A DNA stretch of 64,000 bases, taken from an uncultured Rhodocyclaceae bacterium (GTDB lineage: Bacteria; Pseudomonadota; Gammaproteobacteria; Burkholderiales; Rhodocyclaceae). The stretch is from NCBI GenBank assembly GCA_907163225.1, contig OU015322.1:496001-560000 (forward strand), written 5' to 3'. Under the pieces are notes generated by a model. The model did no database searches and was not told the DNA's origin. It was given only the letters and a program-made list of their open reading frames with translations. This document shows positions 27,877-36,622 of this stretch, piece by piece. Position 1 is the first letter of the stretch; each line of letters begins with the position of its first letter. Position numbers and translations under genes: made by a program.

Positions 27877-29400
27877 TCAGGCAAACAGGCCGTGCAGGAA
27901 CCAGCCTTCGGCATCGCGGAAGATCCACGCCCATTGCCCGAGCGGGTTGCGGGCGACGAAATAGTCGCGTCGCACATCGCCGGCCGCGCCGCCCTCGCCT
28001 TCATCCCACCAGCCGCTTTCCAGTCGTTCGGAGCGCGACAGGAGTTTCAGCGGGCCATGCCATTGCGGACTGCCAGCCCGTTCGGGCAGGGCTTGCGGCT
28101 TGGGAAGCAGCCACAGCGGGCGGTTTCGGCCGATTTTTGGCGGCGGATTGGGCGTTTTTCCCGATGCTGCGACCATAGAAGCAACGGCTGGCCCTAGGGT
28201 TAACCGCGCCCCGAAGGAAGTCCCCTTGGGGGAGAAATTTAGCCCAAAATCGAAAACTACTTCGTGCGACCGCGTCGCGCATTCCGGTCGATGATCGGCC
28301 GCTTCGCCCAAAGCCTGCACCGCCCCGTCGCCCAGACGGGCGCGCAGGCGCTCCAGACAGGCCAGCGCCCCTTCGCCCTCCGCTGCCTGCTCGAACAACT
28401 GGGCGCTGGCGCTGGGCATATCGACCAGTTCATCCGCCTGCAAACGCAAGGCTTCGACTGGCGCCTTCAGTTTGAGGCTTGAAAGATGCTCGCGGAGCAG
28501 GCGCAGAAAGCGCGCCTCATCGGCTGCCGGCTCGGCGAAATTCAAGGCCAGCAAAGTCGGGGCGCCCTCATCATGAGTCAGTTGCAGACTGCAGCAACGG
28601 ACCAAAAACTGCCGGCCATGCAACCATCCGGCAAGCGACGCGAACAGGCGCTGCCCGGCGAAAGCCAGCGCTTCCGCGTGCTCGACGCGGGCAGGCAGCT
28701 CAATGTCGATGGCGAAATTTTCGGGAAAGACAAAAGACTTTTGCGGATCGTGCAGATCACCCCAGGCCCGCAGCAGATCATCGACTGGCCGATTTCCAAC
28801 GCGCCGCCGCAAACCGGCACCGGGAATGGTCAGCAATTCACCCAGCCGCTTCAGCCCGAAGGATTCCAGCCGATTTTCAACCTCATTCGGCCAGCCCGGA
28901 ATGGCACAAGGCAGCTTGGCCAAGGCCGACTGCATGCCCGCCATTTCCGGATAAACACTGGCCGCGCCAATCCGTGCCAGCCAGCCAGCCCCCAGCGGGG
29001 TCGGCGCAGCAGCCCAACTCACCGAGTACGCTTGTTCGGAACACCCGGCCAGCGCCGCAGCAATGATCGCCTCGGCGCCCCCGAACAAGCGAAGGCAGCC
29101 GCCAATTTCGAGCAGCAAGGTGTCCGGCGGCGCCAGACTGATCGTCGGCGTGAATCGACCGGCCCAGCAGGCAAGGTTTTCGAGCATCTGTCGTTCGCGC
29201 TTTTCGTCGCGCTCAAAAACCGCCAGCCCGGGCAGCAGGCCGAGTGCCGTCGACAGCTTCTGACCTGCACAAACTCCTGCCCCGACGGCGGCTCGATCCC
29301 CCACCAGCACCCGCCCGCGCGCGACGACGGCGCTAGGCGACTGGCGTAGCGGCAGCGCCTCGAGCGGCAACCAGGGAAAGTGAAGAGCCAGCCACAGCAC
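27877..29400 (-). CDS. imuB: ImuB, Y-family polymerase-like mutagenesis protein
   Basis: Catalytically inactive Y-family homologue that acts as the clamp-binding hub of the ImuA-ImuB-DnaE2 mutasome. The GTG at 29400 gives the family N-terminus [16 protein letters not shown] and has GGGAG 8 nt upstream. This start overlaps imuA by 68 nt. The acidic DxD/DE polymerase residues are not seen, as expected. An R2 repeat (about 28208-28243) is read in frame as FSPKGTSFGARLTL in the C-terminal part. Confidence 0.9.
   Translation of the reverse strand: MLWLALHFPWLPLEALPLRQSPSAVVARGRVLVGDRAAVGAGVCAGQKLSTALGLLPGLAVFERDEKRERQMLENLACWAGRFTPTISLAPPDTLLLEIGGCLRLFGGAEAIIAAALAGCSEQAYSVSWAAAPTPLGAGWLARIGAASVYPEMAGMQSALAKLPCAIPGWPNEVENRLESFGLKRLGELLTIPGAGLRRRVGNRPVDDLLRAWGDLHDPQKSFVFPENFAIDIELPARVEHAEALAFAGQRLFASLAGWLHGRQFLVRCCSLQLTHDEGAPTLLALNFAEPAADEARFLRLLREHLSSLKLKAPVEALRLQADELVDMPSASAQLFEQAAEGEGALACLERLRARLGDGAVQALGEAADHRPECATRSHEVVFDFGLNFSPKGTSFGARLTLGPAVASMVAASGKTPNPPPKIGRNRPLWLLPKPQALPERAGSPQWHGPLKLLSRSERLESGWWDEGEGGAAGDVRRDYFVARNPLGQWAWIFRDAEGWFLHGLFA
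28189..28245 (+). repeat. R2 repeat inside imuB
   Basis: Contains CGCCCCGAAGGAAGTCCCCT and the palindrome TCCCCTTGGGGGA. The flank GGCCCTAGGGTTAACCG resembles the R2 copy at 47945-48000. It lies antisense within the imuB coding strand but keeps the frame open. Confidence 0.6.
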
Positions 29401-30064
29401 GCGACGATCTCCCGAGATAAGGAATGGGACGAGGGATGGACAAATCGAGCGGCCGGGAAACGGGTCGACCACGCCGCTTGATGATGCGCAACGAAAGCAG
29501 GCCGGCTTCGGCGGCCGGGTTCAGCATCACCCGCAACGGGGCGGGCGACGGCATCTGCGCTGCTGCGGTCGACCGCCATAAACAGGCAAAAACCGAACGA
29601 CCTTCGGCAGCCACCTGCAATCGGCGCAAGGCCTGGGCACTGATTCCGGCATCCGGCCAAGCCAGCACGCCGGCAAAACCACCGCAGGCAAGTAGTTGTT
29701 CAACGCTCCACGCCGCGTTCTTGCCAGCCTGAACAATGACCAGGCGTTCCAGCGCCAGCCCGGCCGCCGCCCAGGCCGGGCCATGCGGCAACCACGGCGG
29801 CGCCACCAGTGCCAGCCAGCCGCCAGCCGCCGACAGTTGGGCCAGTGCCGGCAAGAGCAGGCTCATTTCGCCGACACTGCTACGGTCAACGAGAATTTCA
29901 GTCAAATTTCCGCGTGGCCAGCCGCCACCCGGCAATTCGGCATCGAGTTCGGCATGGCCGCTCGGAATCGCGCTTTCCGGCAGGCTGGCCAGCGTGTCGC
30001 CGCGCCAGACATCGCCTCTGGCCAGCACATCCGCCAAAGCGACCGGCAACGGCATGGCGTTCAT
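29333..30064 (-). CDS. imuA: ImuA, RecA-fold mutagenesis protein
   Basis: RecA/SulA-like accessory protein (243 aa) of the SOS mutagenesis cassette. The N-terminal pattern [23 protein letters not shown] is typical of the family and precedes a RecA-like core without a strong Walker A. It overlaps lexA by 4 nt (ATGA) and imuB by 68 nt, so the cassette is tightly coupled. Two R1-like sequences (29563-29599 and 29880-29916) are in frame. Confidence 0.88.
   Translation of the reverse strand: MNAMPLPVALADVLARGDVWRGDTLASLPESAIPSGHAELDAELPGGGWPRGNLTEILVDRSSVGEMSLLLPALAQLSAAGGWLALVAPPWLPHGPAWAAAGLALERLVIVQAGKNAAWSVEQLLACGGFAGVLAWPDAGISAQALRRLQVAAEGRSVFACLWRSTAAAQMPSPAPLRVMLNPAAEAGLLSLRIIKRRGRPVSRPLDLSIPRPIPYLGRSSRAVAGSSLSLVAARGAAATPVA
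29563..29599 (+). repeat. R1-like repeat in imuA (copy 1)
   Basis: CTGCGGTCGACCGCCATAAA and then GGCAAAAACCGAA; core and tail spacing fit R1 with several substitutions. It is antisense to imuA. Confidence 0.45.
29880..29916 (+). repeat. R1-like repeat in imuA (copy 2)
   Basis: CTACGGTCAACGAGAATTTC and an A/T-rich tail (CAAATTTC). Diverged R1, antisense to imuA. Confidence 0.4.
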
Positions 30065-30666
30065 GACAGTTTCGAGATGGCTCCGCGGATCAGGCCGACG
30101 GCAATGCCTTCGATGGCAAATTCGACCTCTTCCGGGTTGACGATGATCGGCTGGAAATCAGGATTCTCGGCGATTAGTTCGATAAAGCCACCCCGATGCT
30201 GCAGGCGCTTGACGGTCACCTCCTCATCGATCCGCGCGACGACAATCTGCCCGTCGCGGGCCTGATTAGTCTTGTGCACGGCGAGCAGGTCGCCGTCAAA
30301 CATGCCGATGTCGATCATCGACAGCCCGCGCACCTTGAGCAGAAAATCTGCCTTGGGCGAAAACATGTTGGCATCGAAGGCGTAACGGCCCTGGACGTTT
30401 TCGACGGCCAGAATCGGCGAGCCGGCGGCGACGCTCCCGATCAGCGGCAAACCAAGTTGTTCGACCAGGCGAATACCCCGCGCCGAGCCCGGCTCAAGGA
30501 CGATGGCGCCCTTTTTGGCCAGCGCCTTGAGGTGATCTTCAGCCGCATTGGGCGAGGCAAAGCCGAAGGCACTGGAGATTTCCATGCGCGTCGGTGGCGC
30601 GCCGAGCACTTCCAGCGTGCTTTTGATGAAATCGAGAATTTCCTGCTGACGTGGCGTGAGTTTCAT
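30061..30666 (-). CDS. lexA: LexA repressor
   Basis: SOS repressor-protease of 201 aa. It has an N-terminal winged helix ([20 protein letters not shown]), the autocleavage site Ala81-Gly82 in SVAAGSPI, and the Ser116 (RGLSMID) and Lys153 (VTVKRL) dyad. A perfect LexA box lies 27 bp upstream, so it is autoregulated. It heads lexA-imuA-imuB-dnaE2, with imuA overlapping by 4 nt. Confidence 0.97.
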   Translation of the reverse strand: MKLTPRQQEILDFIKSTLEVLGAPPTRMEISSAFGFASPNAAEDHLKALAKKGAIVLEPGSARGIRLVEQLGLPLIGSVAAGSPILAVENVQGRYAFDANMFSPKADFLLKVRGLSMIDIGMFDGDLLAVHKTNQARDGQIVVARIDEEVTVKRLQHRGGFIELIAENPDFQPIIVNPEEVEFAIEGIAVGLIRGAISKLS

Positions 30667-30692
30667 GGCCGGTCTCCGCTAAAAACCAATAA

Positions 30693-30708
30693 CTGTATTT
30701 TTGTACAG
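30693..30708. promoter_or_regulatory. LexA box of the lexA-imuAB-dnaE2 operon
   Basis: CTGTATTTTTGTACAG, an exact CTGT-N8-ACAG palindrome in the AT-rich gap upstream of lexA. Confidence 0.93.
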
Positions 30709-30743
30709 TAACTGGTTTTTGGCAAGCAGAAAATGAAAGCACG

Positions 30744-30769
30744 CAAAAACCTTCGCCCCCGGGGTGAAG
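30744..30769 (-). terminator. Probable terminator of the chemoreceptor gene
   Basis: CTTCGCCCC paired with GGGGTGAAG (one G-U), followed on the minus strand by a short U run (A run on + at 30745-30749). It lies just past the chemoreceptor stop (30777). Confidence 0.55.
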
Positions 30770-30776
30770 CCGCCCG

Positions 30777-31895
30777 CTAAGCGTGGCAGAGCACCGCTGG
30801 ATCGCTCATGGCCGTATCCGACATGCGCTGCAGATTGTCGATGACTGCGAAGCTGGCACGTTCCATCTGCTCAAGGTTTCGCAGCATTGTGTCGGTATTG
30901 CCACTCTGTCTTGCCTCAAGCGCGGCGATGCCTGTTTTGTGAACTTCGATGTGCGGCGCCTCGATTTCACGGTAACCGGCAAGACGGCTGAAACAATCCC
31001 GGCCTTCTCCTTCGTAGTACCACTTGCCAAGCCGGCAGGTGGTGTGCGTTGCCACTTGGCTGGCCTGCAGGTCAATCAGGCCGAACAGGCCCAAATAGAT
31101 CCGGAACTTGAAAACAAGATGATCAACCTTGGCCACTTCGATAAAGCTCTGCAAGGCGCTGCCGGCGATCACCTCCTCCATCTTTCGCGACAGTCCCATC
31201 AGTTGCCGCATATCTTCGGTGGCCCGGCCGCCGCGCTGGCTGAAATCATCAGCCGTGCGCGACAGGATTTCCATCGCATCCTTGGCGGCCGAGGAGTTCT
31301 TGGTGATACCTGAAACCAGGCCTTCGATATCGGTCGTCGCCTTGGAGGTGCGTTCCGCCAGCTTTCTGACTTCGTCGGCGACCACCGCGAATCCGCGCCC
31401 GGATTCACCGGCCCGCGCCGCCTCGATCGCCGCATTGAGCGCCAGCAGATTGGTCTGGTCGGCGATTTCATGGATCAACTGGACGATTTTTCGGATCTCG
31501 CTGGCGAGCAGGGCCAGCCCTTCGACTTCCTTGGCAGTCAGGGCAGAATCTTCGGCAAGACGATGCAGGTTGGAAGCGATTTCAGTCGTTGTCTGACCAC
31601 TGGCGATCGAAACCTCAGTCGCTTTGATGGCCTGGTTTTTTTCTTCCTTGAGCGTCGCGGCCATTTGACCCAGGCTTGCCTGCGAGCCTCCCAGCGTCTC
31701 GCTAAACGAAGCCAGGTTGCCGAGAATACCCTTGAGGGCATCGAATTCCCGCTCCCGCAGGCTGGCCGCTTCCTGCTGCGAGCTCAACTCGTAGCGCAAA
31801 GCCTGGAGTTCACTTTCAAGCGCTGATTCTCTGGACTGCGCGGCCTGAAGATCGTGTTTGAGGGCCGCCAATTGCTTGCTACCTGAAAAAAACAT
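30777..31895 (-). CDS. Soluble methyl-accepting chemotaxis protein with C-terminal CZB domain
   Basis: Cytoplasmic chemoreceptor of 372 aa with no membrane segment. An N-terminal coiled coil (residues 5-60) leads to the MCP signalling hairpin with the tip [21 protein letters not shown]. The end is a CZB zinc-binding domain with [24 protein letters not shown] and the H-x3-H pair in [13 protein letters not shown] receptors sense zinc or hypochlorite through the Cys ligand. No chemotaxis genes adjoin it. The small protein at 41205-41561 carries a related CZB domain. Confidence 0.93.
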   Translation of the reverse strand: MFFSGSKQLAALKHDLQAAQSRESALESELQALRYELSSQQEAASLREREFDALKGILGNLASFSETLGGSQASLGQMAATLKEEKNQAIKATEVSIASGQTTTEIASNLHRLAEDSALTAKEVEGLALLASEIRKIVQLIHEIADQTNLLALNAAIEAARAGESGRGFAVVADEVRKLAERTSKATTDIEGLVSGITKNSSAAKDAMEILSRTADDFSQRGGRATEDMRQLMGLSRKMEEVIAGSALQSFIEVAKVDHLVFKFRIYLGLFGLIDLQASQVATHTTCRLGKWYYEGEGRDCFSRLAGYREIEAPHIEVHKTGIAALEARQSGNTDTMLRNLEQMERASFAVIDNLQRMSDTAMSDPAVLCHA

Positions 31896-32043
31896 GTTTT
31901 GTCCTCTGCTTTTTATTCGTTTTAGCGACGTTCATCAGGAAAAATCATCGCAACTCTGTCGAAGGAAATTTTTACAGCTGGCAATTTACCGCACATCACG
32001 TGCTCATGCCATTCGTCATACATAAGCAAACTCAGGTAGATAG

Positions 32044-33390
32044 CTAGGTCGGCAGATCGAAGCCCTTGAGCTTGCGGTACATGTCCACTGCGTAGGAATC
32101 AGTCATGCCGGCGACGAAATCGGCCACTTGCAGCAGGCGAATATACGGGTCGGAATCCGGCTCGCCGCCGTGGCCGAGGAACTGCGTCGGCAGCAGCTTG
32201 AGCAGCATGCGTTCGCGGGTTGTGAGGCGGGCATGCCCTGCCCCCGCCTCGACCGCATTGGTAAATAACCCGAGCAAGGCGCCGAGAACCTCGAAACCGG
32301 CTGTTTCGATCTCCAGCGCCGGGCGGGCGGTGTAGATCGTTTCCTTGGCCAGCTTGAGAATGGCCTGTAGCGGGTGCGCGATGGGCGAGCTTTCGAGCAG
32401 TTCGTCATCGAATTTGCCGCTCAGGATAGCGTCCTCGTTTTCGAGGAAGACCGCCGCCGCGCTTTCGAGCAGGCAGCCGATGGCCTTGGCGCGCAAGTAT
32501 TCGAGGCGTTCCTTGGGATCATGCAGATGGTGCAGCCGGGCGGCGTTGATCGTGTTGCCAGCAAGGTCGGCGAGCAGGCATTCGGCATCCTTGTAGGGCA
32601 CGAAGCCGAGCCGGGCTGCGTCTTCGAGATCGACGATCAGGTAGCAGGTGTCGTCCGCCACTTCGACGAGAAAAGCCAGCGGGTGGCGGTGCCAGGCGGC
32701 ATTTGGAATTCGCTCGATTAATCCGGTTGACCGCGCAACCTGCCTGAAATTATCGGAATCCTGCTGGAAGAAGCCGAATTTCTTGCCGCTCTTGCCGTCA
32801 AGCTCTGTTTCGAGATGCGACGGGCGCGGATATTTGGTGAAAGTTGCCAGCACCGCGCTGCTCAGTTGCAGGCCGCCCGGATTGGCCGGGCTTTGCAGCC
32901 GGCTGACGATACGAAAACCCTGCGCATTGCCCTCGTAGCGTTCAAAATCGGCTTTCTGGGCCGGTGTGAAATCATGGCGATCCAGCAGACCGGAATGGCG
33001 AAACCACTCACGGATGGCATCCTCGCCGGCGTGGCCGAACGGTGGATTGCCGATGTCGTGGGCCAGGCAGGCAGCAGCGACGATGGCACCGAAATCGCCC
33101 GATTCAACGTGTTGCAGGCCGTGCCGGGCAATGATTTCGCGGCCGACCACAGCGCCCAGCGAGCGGCCGACGCAACTGACTTCAAGACTGTGCGTCAGGC
33201 GGGTGCGAACGTAATCGCTCTTGGACAGCGGAAAAACCTGCGTCTTGTCCTTCATGCGCCGAAAGGCGGAGGTAAAGACAATGCGGTCGTAATCCTGCTG
33301 GAAGGCCGTGCGCTCGGCCGTACCGGGTGCCTTGCCGGCTCCCAGGCGTTCGCTCGACAGCAGTTTTTCCCAGATTTTTCGTTTGCCCAT
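32044..33390 (-). CDS. dgt: Deoxyguanosinetriphosphate triphosphohydrolase-like protein
   Basis: HD-domain dNTPase of 448 aa that hydrolyses dNTP to deoxynucleoside and triphosphate. It has the family segments YDRIVFTSAFRRMKDKTQVF, TRLTHSLEV (first His) and CLAHDIGNPPFGHAGEDA (HD plus FGH). I prefer the ATG at 33390 (MGKRKIWEKLLS) to the open extension up to 33498, which reads into the thioesterase gene. An R1 copy (32700-32736) is in frame. It follows the thioesterase gene by 35 nt. Confidence 0.92.
   Translation of the reverse strand: MGKRKIWEKLLSSERLGAGKAPGTAERTAFQQDYDRIVFTSAFRRMKDKTQVFPLSKSDYVRTRLTHSLEVSCVGRSLGAVVGREIIARHGLQHVESGDFGAIVAAACLAHDIGNPPFGHAGEDAIREWFRHSGLLDRHDFTPAQKADFERYEGNAQGFRIVSRLQSPANPGGLQLSSAVLATFTKYPRPSHLETELDGKSGKKFGFFQQDSDNFRQVARSTGLIERIPNAAWHRHPLAFLVEVADDTCYLIVDLEDAARLGFVPYKDAECLLADLAGNTINAARLHHLHDPKERLEYLRAKAIGCLLESAAAVFLENEDAILSGKFDDELLESSPIAHPLQAILKLAKETIYTARPALEIETAGFEVLGALLGLFTNAVEAGAGHARLTTRERMLLKLLPTQFLGHGGEPDSDPYIRLLQVADFVAGMTDSYAVDMYRKLKGFDLPT
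32700..32736 (-). repeat. R1 repeat inside dgt
   Basis: Core GCGCGGTCAACCGGATTAAT with tail GCGAATTCCAAATG; sense with dgt and read as VARSTGLIERIPN. Confidence 0.6.
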
Positions 33391-33425
33391 GCTCTTTGGT
33401 TTCGACGATGCGATGGGCTGCGAGT

Positions 33426-33836
33426 TTACTCTGCTTCGAGGCTGGCCCGCACGTGATCGGGTAACGGCACCGATTTTCCGGTCTGCGTATCCATCCACAC
33501 CACCTTGGCGGCGCCTTCGGCAAAAATGCGTTCATCGCCTTCGATGCGCATTTCGACGTAGGTCTGGCAGCTGGAACGGCCGATGGCACCAACGAAGGTG
33601 CGTACCTCGACCATGCCCGGATAGTTCATCGGAATCAAGAAGGTGCAGCTGGCATTGATGATCACCGGCCCGGCGCCACCAGGACGCACCGGCACCTGCA
33701 TATCCTCGATCCACTCGACCCGCGCCTGCTCCATGTAGCGGAAATACACCGTATTATTGACATGCCCATAGGCATCCATATCACCCCAGCGGATGGGCAT
33801 CTTCGTGACATGTATCAGCTTTTTCTTGTGTTCCAT
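33426..33836 (-). CDS. Acyl-CoA thioesterase, 4HBT hot-dog fold
   Basis: Protein of 136 aa with the 4-hydroxybenzoyl-CoA thioesterase motif RWGDMDAYGHVNNTVYFRYME, whose Asp in DMDAYGHVN is the usual catalytic acid. It likely hydrolyses short acyl-CoA or acyl-ACP thioesters in the cytoplasm; the substrate is unknown. The ATG at 33836 (MEHKKKLIHV) is chosen over an upstream start at 33866 because it gives the normal length. It is divergent from the ETF-QO gene. Confidence 0.88.
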   Translation of the reverse strand: MEHKKKLIHVTKMPIRWGDMDAYGHVNNTVYFRYMEQARVEWIEDMQVPVRPGGAGPVIINASCTFLIPMNYPGMVEVRTFVGAIGRSSCQTYVEMRIEGDERIFAEGAAKVVWMDTQTGKSVPLPDHVRASLEAE

Positions 33837-33923
33837 AAACCTGACTACTAGAGTGGTGTTGATCAAAGTATTTCCATACTGTACCGTATTGAAATCAAGC
33901 TAACAATAAAATCAGGAGACATC

Positions 33924-35570
33924 ATGGAACGTGAATCCATGGAATTCGACGTCGTCATCGTGGGTGGCGGCCCGGCCGGCTTGGCGGCAGCAATCCGCCT
34001 GAAACAACTGGCGGCAGAAAAAGGGAGCGATCTGGGCGTTTGCCTGATCGAAAAAGGCGCCGAAATCGGCGCCCACATTCTTTCCGGTGCCGTCATGGAC
34101 CCGCGCGCCCTGACTGAACTGCTGCCCAATTGGCAGGAAAGCGGGGCTCCGCTCAATGCCCCCGTCTCCGAAGACCGTTTCTTCATCCTCTCCGAAACCG
34201 GCGCCACCAAGGTACCGAACAGCCTGCTGCCCGATTGCTTTCACAACGAGGGCAACTACGTCATCTCGCTCGGCAACGTCTGCCGCTGGCTCGGCGAACA
34301 GGCCGAAGCGCTGGGCGTCGAAATCTACCCCGGTTTTGCCGGGTCGGAAGTGCTGTTCGACGAGAACGGCGCCGTCAAAGGCGTCGCCACTGGTGACATG
34401 GGCCGTTTGCATGACGGCTCGGAAGGCCCGAATTTCCAGATGGGCATGGAACTGCACGGCAAATACACCTTCTTTGCCGAAGGTTGCCGCGGCCACCTCG
34501 GCAAGCAATTAATCGAAAAATTCCGGTTGACCGCAGATGCCGACCCGCAAACCTACGGCATCGGCCTGAAGGAATTGTGGGAAATCGACCCGGCCAAGCA
34601 CCAGCTAGGCCTGGTCATTCACAGCGGCGGCTGGCCGATGCAGCCGGACACCTACGGCGGTGGTTTTCTTTACCACCTGGAAAATAACCAGATCGCCGTC
34701 GGCTTCGTTGTCGGTCTCGGCTACAGCAACCCGCACCTGTCGCCCTACGAGGAGTTCCAGCGTTTCAAGACACATCCGGAAATCCGCAAGTTTCTCGAAG
34801 GCGGCAAACGCATTGCCTATGGTGCCCGCGCCCTGACCGCTGGCGGCCTGCAATCGCTGCCCAAACTGACTTTCCCCGGTGGCGTGCTGATCGGTGACGA
34901 TGCCGGTTTCCTTAACGCGGCGCGCATCAAGGGGTCGCATTGCGCCATCAAGACCGGCTCGCTGGCCGCCGAAGCCTGCTTCGAGGCATTGGCCAGCGAA
35001 CGCCAGCGCGATGAGCTAACTTCCTACCCGGAGTTGTTTAAAAACAGCTGGTTGTACGATGAACTTCATAAATCACGTAACTTCAAACCGTGGATGAATA
35101 AGGGCCTGATGCTCGGCTCCATCATGTTTGGCATCGATCAGGTTGTGCTGCGCGGCAAGGCGCCGTGGACCCTGCACAACACCAAGCCCGACCATGCCAA
35201 GCTGAAACCGGCCGCCGAGTGCGAGCCCATCGTTTATCCCAAGCCTGATGGCGTCATCACCTTCGATCGACTGTCCTCGGTCTTCCTGTCCAGCACCAAC
35301 CACGAGGAAGACCAGCCCTGTCACCTGCAACTCAAGGATGCCAGCGTGCCGATTGCCGTCAACCTGGCGCAATATGACGCGCCGGAACAGCGTTTCTGCC
35401 CGGCCGGAGTCTATGAAATCCTGCGCGACGAGGGCGGTGCCAACCCGCGTCTGCAGATCAATGCGCAGAACTGCGTGCATTGCAAAACCTGCGACATCAA
35501 GGACCCGACCCAGAACATCAACTGGGTGGTGCCACAAGGCGGCGAAGGCCCGACCTACCCGAATATGTAA
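33924..35570 (+). CDS. Electron transfer flavoprotein-ubiquinone oxidoreductase
   Basis: Membrane-associated FAD/4Fe-4S enzyme of 548 aa that passes electrons from ETF to ubiquinone during fatty- and amino-acid oxidation. It shows the N-terminal GGGPAGL FAD motif, [11 protein letters not shown], and C-terminal cluster ligands in [25 protein letters not shown] lies 5 nt before the ATG. No etfAB genes adjoin. An R1 copy (34500-34536) is read antisense inside it as [10 protein letters not shown]. Confidence 0.95.
   Translation: MERESMEFDVVIVGGGPAGLAAAIRLKQLAAEKGSDLGVCLIEKGAEIGAHILSGAVMDPRALTELLPNWQESGAPLNAPVSEDRFFILSETGATKVPNSLLPDCFHNEGNYVISLGNVCRWLGEQAEALGVEIYPGFAGSEVLFDENGAVKGVATGDMGRLHDGSEGPNFQMGMELHGKYTFFAEGCRGHLGKQLIEKFRLTADADPQTYGIGLKELWEIDPAKHQLGLVIHSGGWPMQPDTYGGGFLYHLENNQIAVGFVVGLGYSNPHLSPYEEFQRFKTHPEIRKFLEGGKRIAYGARALTAGGLQSLPKLTFPGGVLIGDDAGFLNAARIKGSHCAIKTGSLAAEACFEALASERQRDELTSYPELFKNSWLYDELHKSRNFKPWMNKGLMLGSIMFGIDQVVLRGKAPWTLHNTKPDHAKLKPAAECEPIVYPKPDGVITFDRLSSVFLSSTNHEEDQPCHLQLKDASVPIAVNLAQYDAPEQRFCPAGVYEILRDEGGANPRLQINAQNCVHCKTCDIKDPTQNINWVVPQGGEGPTYPNM
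34500..34536 (-). repeat. R1 repeat inside the ETF-QO gene (antisense)
   Basis: CTGCGGTCAACCGGAATTTT on the minus strand, opposite to the gene. The core is exact; the tail is diverged. Confidence 0.55.
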
Positions 35571-35659
35571 GCCCGAACCCGGAAACGGTGTTCGCATAAC
35601 GCGAATCACTGTTTCCCGGTTTATAATCCTGCGGCTAAACCCCTTAGGGAGAACAAAAC

Positions 35660-36457
35660 ATGGGCTTTCTCGCCGACAAAAAAATTCTGATCACCGGGCT
35701 GCTGTCCAAGCATTCCATTGCCTACGGCATCGCCAAGGCTTGCCATCGTGAAGGCGCTCAACTCGCCTTTTCGTACCAGAACGAACGCTTCATCGACCGC
35801 ATCAACAAGTTTGCTGCCGAATTCGACAGCACGCTGGTTTTCCCGCTGGATGTCAGCAGCGACGAGCAGATCACCAGTCTGTTCACCGAACTGGCCAAGA
35901 GCTGGGACGGCCTGGACGGCCTGGTTCACTCCATCGCCTACGCCCCAACCGAAGCCATCGAAGGCGATTTCCTGAACGGTATCACCCGTGACGCCTTCCG
36001 CATCGCCCACGAGATTTCGTCGTACAGCTATCCGGCGCTGGTCAAGGCCGCTCGCCCGATGATGCAGGGCCGCAAGAGCGCCGCCCTCGCCCTCTCCTAC
36101 CTCGGCGCCGAGCGCACCATGCCGAACTACAACACCATGGGCCTGGCCAAGGCCAGCCTTGAGGCCGCCACGCGCTACCTGGCTTTCTGCCTCGGCCCTG
36201 AAGGTATCCGCGCCAACGCCATTTCGGCTGGCCCGATCAAGACCCTGGCGGCTTCAGGCATCGGCAACTTCGGCAAGCTGCTCGCCTACAACTCGCACAA
36301 CGCCCCGCTGCGTCGCAACGTGACCATCGAGGAAGTCGGCAATGCCGCTGCCTTCATGCTCTCCGACCTCGCCAGCGGCATCACCGGCGAAATCATGTAC
36401 GTCGATGGCGGCATGAACACGGTTGCGCTGGGTAACGCCGACCCGCTGCCGGGCTGA
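35660..36457 (+). CDS. fabI: Enoyl-[ACP] reductase (NADH)
   Basis: Short-chain reductase of 265 aa that performs the last step of fatty-acid elongation; the target class of triclosan. It has [17 protein letters not shown] and the catalytic Tyr147, Tyr157 and Lys164 ([19 protein letters not shown]), matching the FabI spacing Y-x9-Y-x6-K. The start has AGGGAG about 10 nt upstream. It is monocistronic, with a terminator at 36508-36544, and is far from the main fab cluster. Confidence 0.96.
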   Translation: MGFLADKKILITGLLSKHSIAYGIAKACHREGAQLAFSYQNERFIDRINKFAAEFDSTLVFPLDVSSDEQITSLFTELAKSWDGLDGLVHSIAYAPTEAIEGDFLNGITRDAFRIAHEISSYSYPALVKAARPMMQGRKSAALALSYLGAERTMPNYNTMGLAKASLEAATRYLAFCLGPEGIRANAISAGPIKTLAASGIGNFGKLLAYNSHNAPLRRNVTIEEVGNAAAFMLSDLASGITGEIMYVDGGMNTVALGNADPLPG

Positions 36458-36477
36458 TCGTTCGCTGCGGACGTTTC

Positions 36478-36514
36478 CTACGGTCAACCGGAAAAAACGT
36501 CAAAAATAAAAACG
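36478..36514 (+). repeat. R1 repeat, intergenic after fabI
   Basis: Full copy: CTACGGTCAACCGGAAAAAA then CGTCAAAAATAAAAACG. It abuts the fabI terminator, so the repeat lies in the 3' UTR. Confidence 0.8.
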
Positions 36515-36544
36515 CCGATTCGGTTCATCCCGGTCGGCGTTTTT
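36508..36544 (+). terminator. fabI terminator
   Basis: AAAAACGCCGA/TCGGCGTTTTT stem with a 15-nt loop; A and T runs on either side make it usable in both directions. Confidence 0.8.
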
Positions 36545-36577
36545 CATGGAGCTTGCGTAGCAGCAAAGTACGGACAA

Positions 36578-36604
36578 CAAAAAAGCGGGCCGCAGCCCGC
36601 TTTC
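36578..36604 (-). terminator. ppiD terminator
   Basis: GCGGGC/GCCCGC stem with a CGCA loop, followed on the minus strand by a U run. It lies just past the ppiD stop at 36623. Confidence 0.8.
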
Positions 36605-36622
36605 TGTCATTCAGGTCGCTGT

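Noticed and set aside
26948-27964. A 338-codon plus-strand frame opposite dnaE2
   Set aside because: Shadow of dnaE2; no start signal or family pattern.
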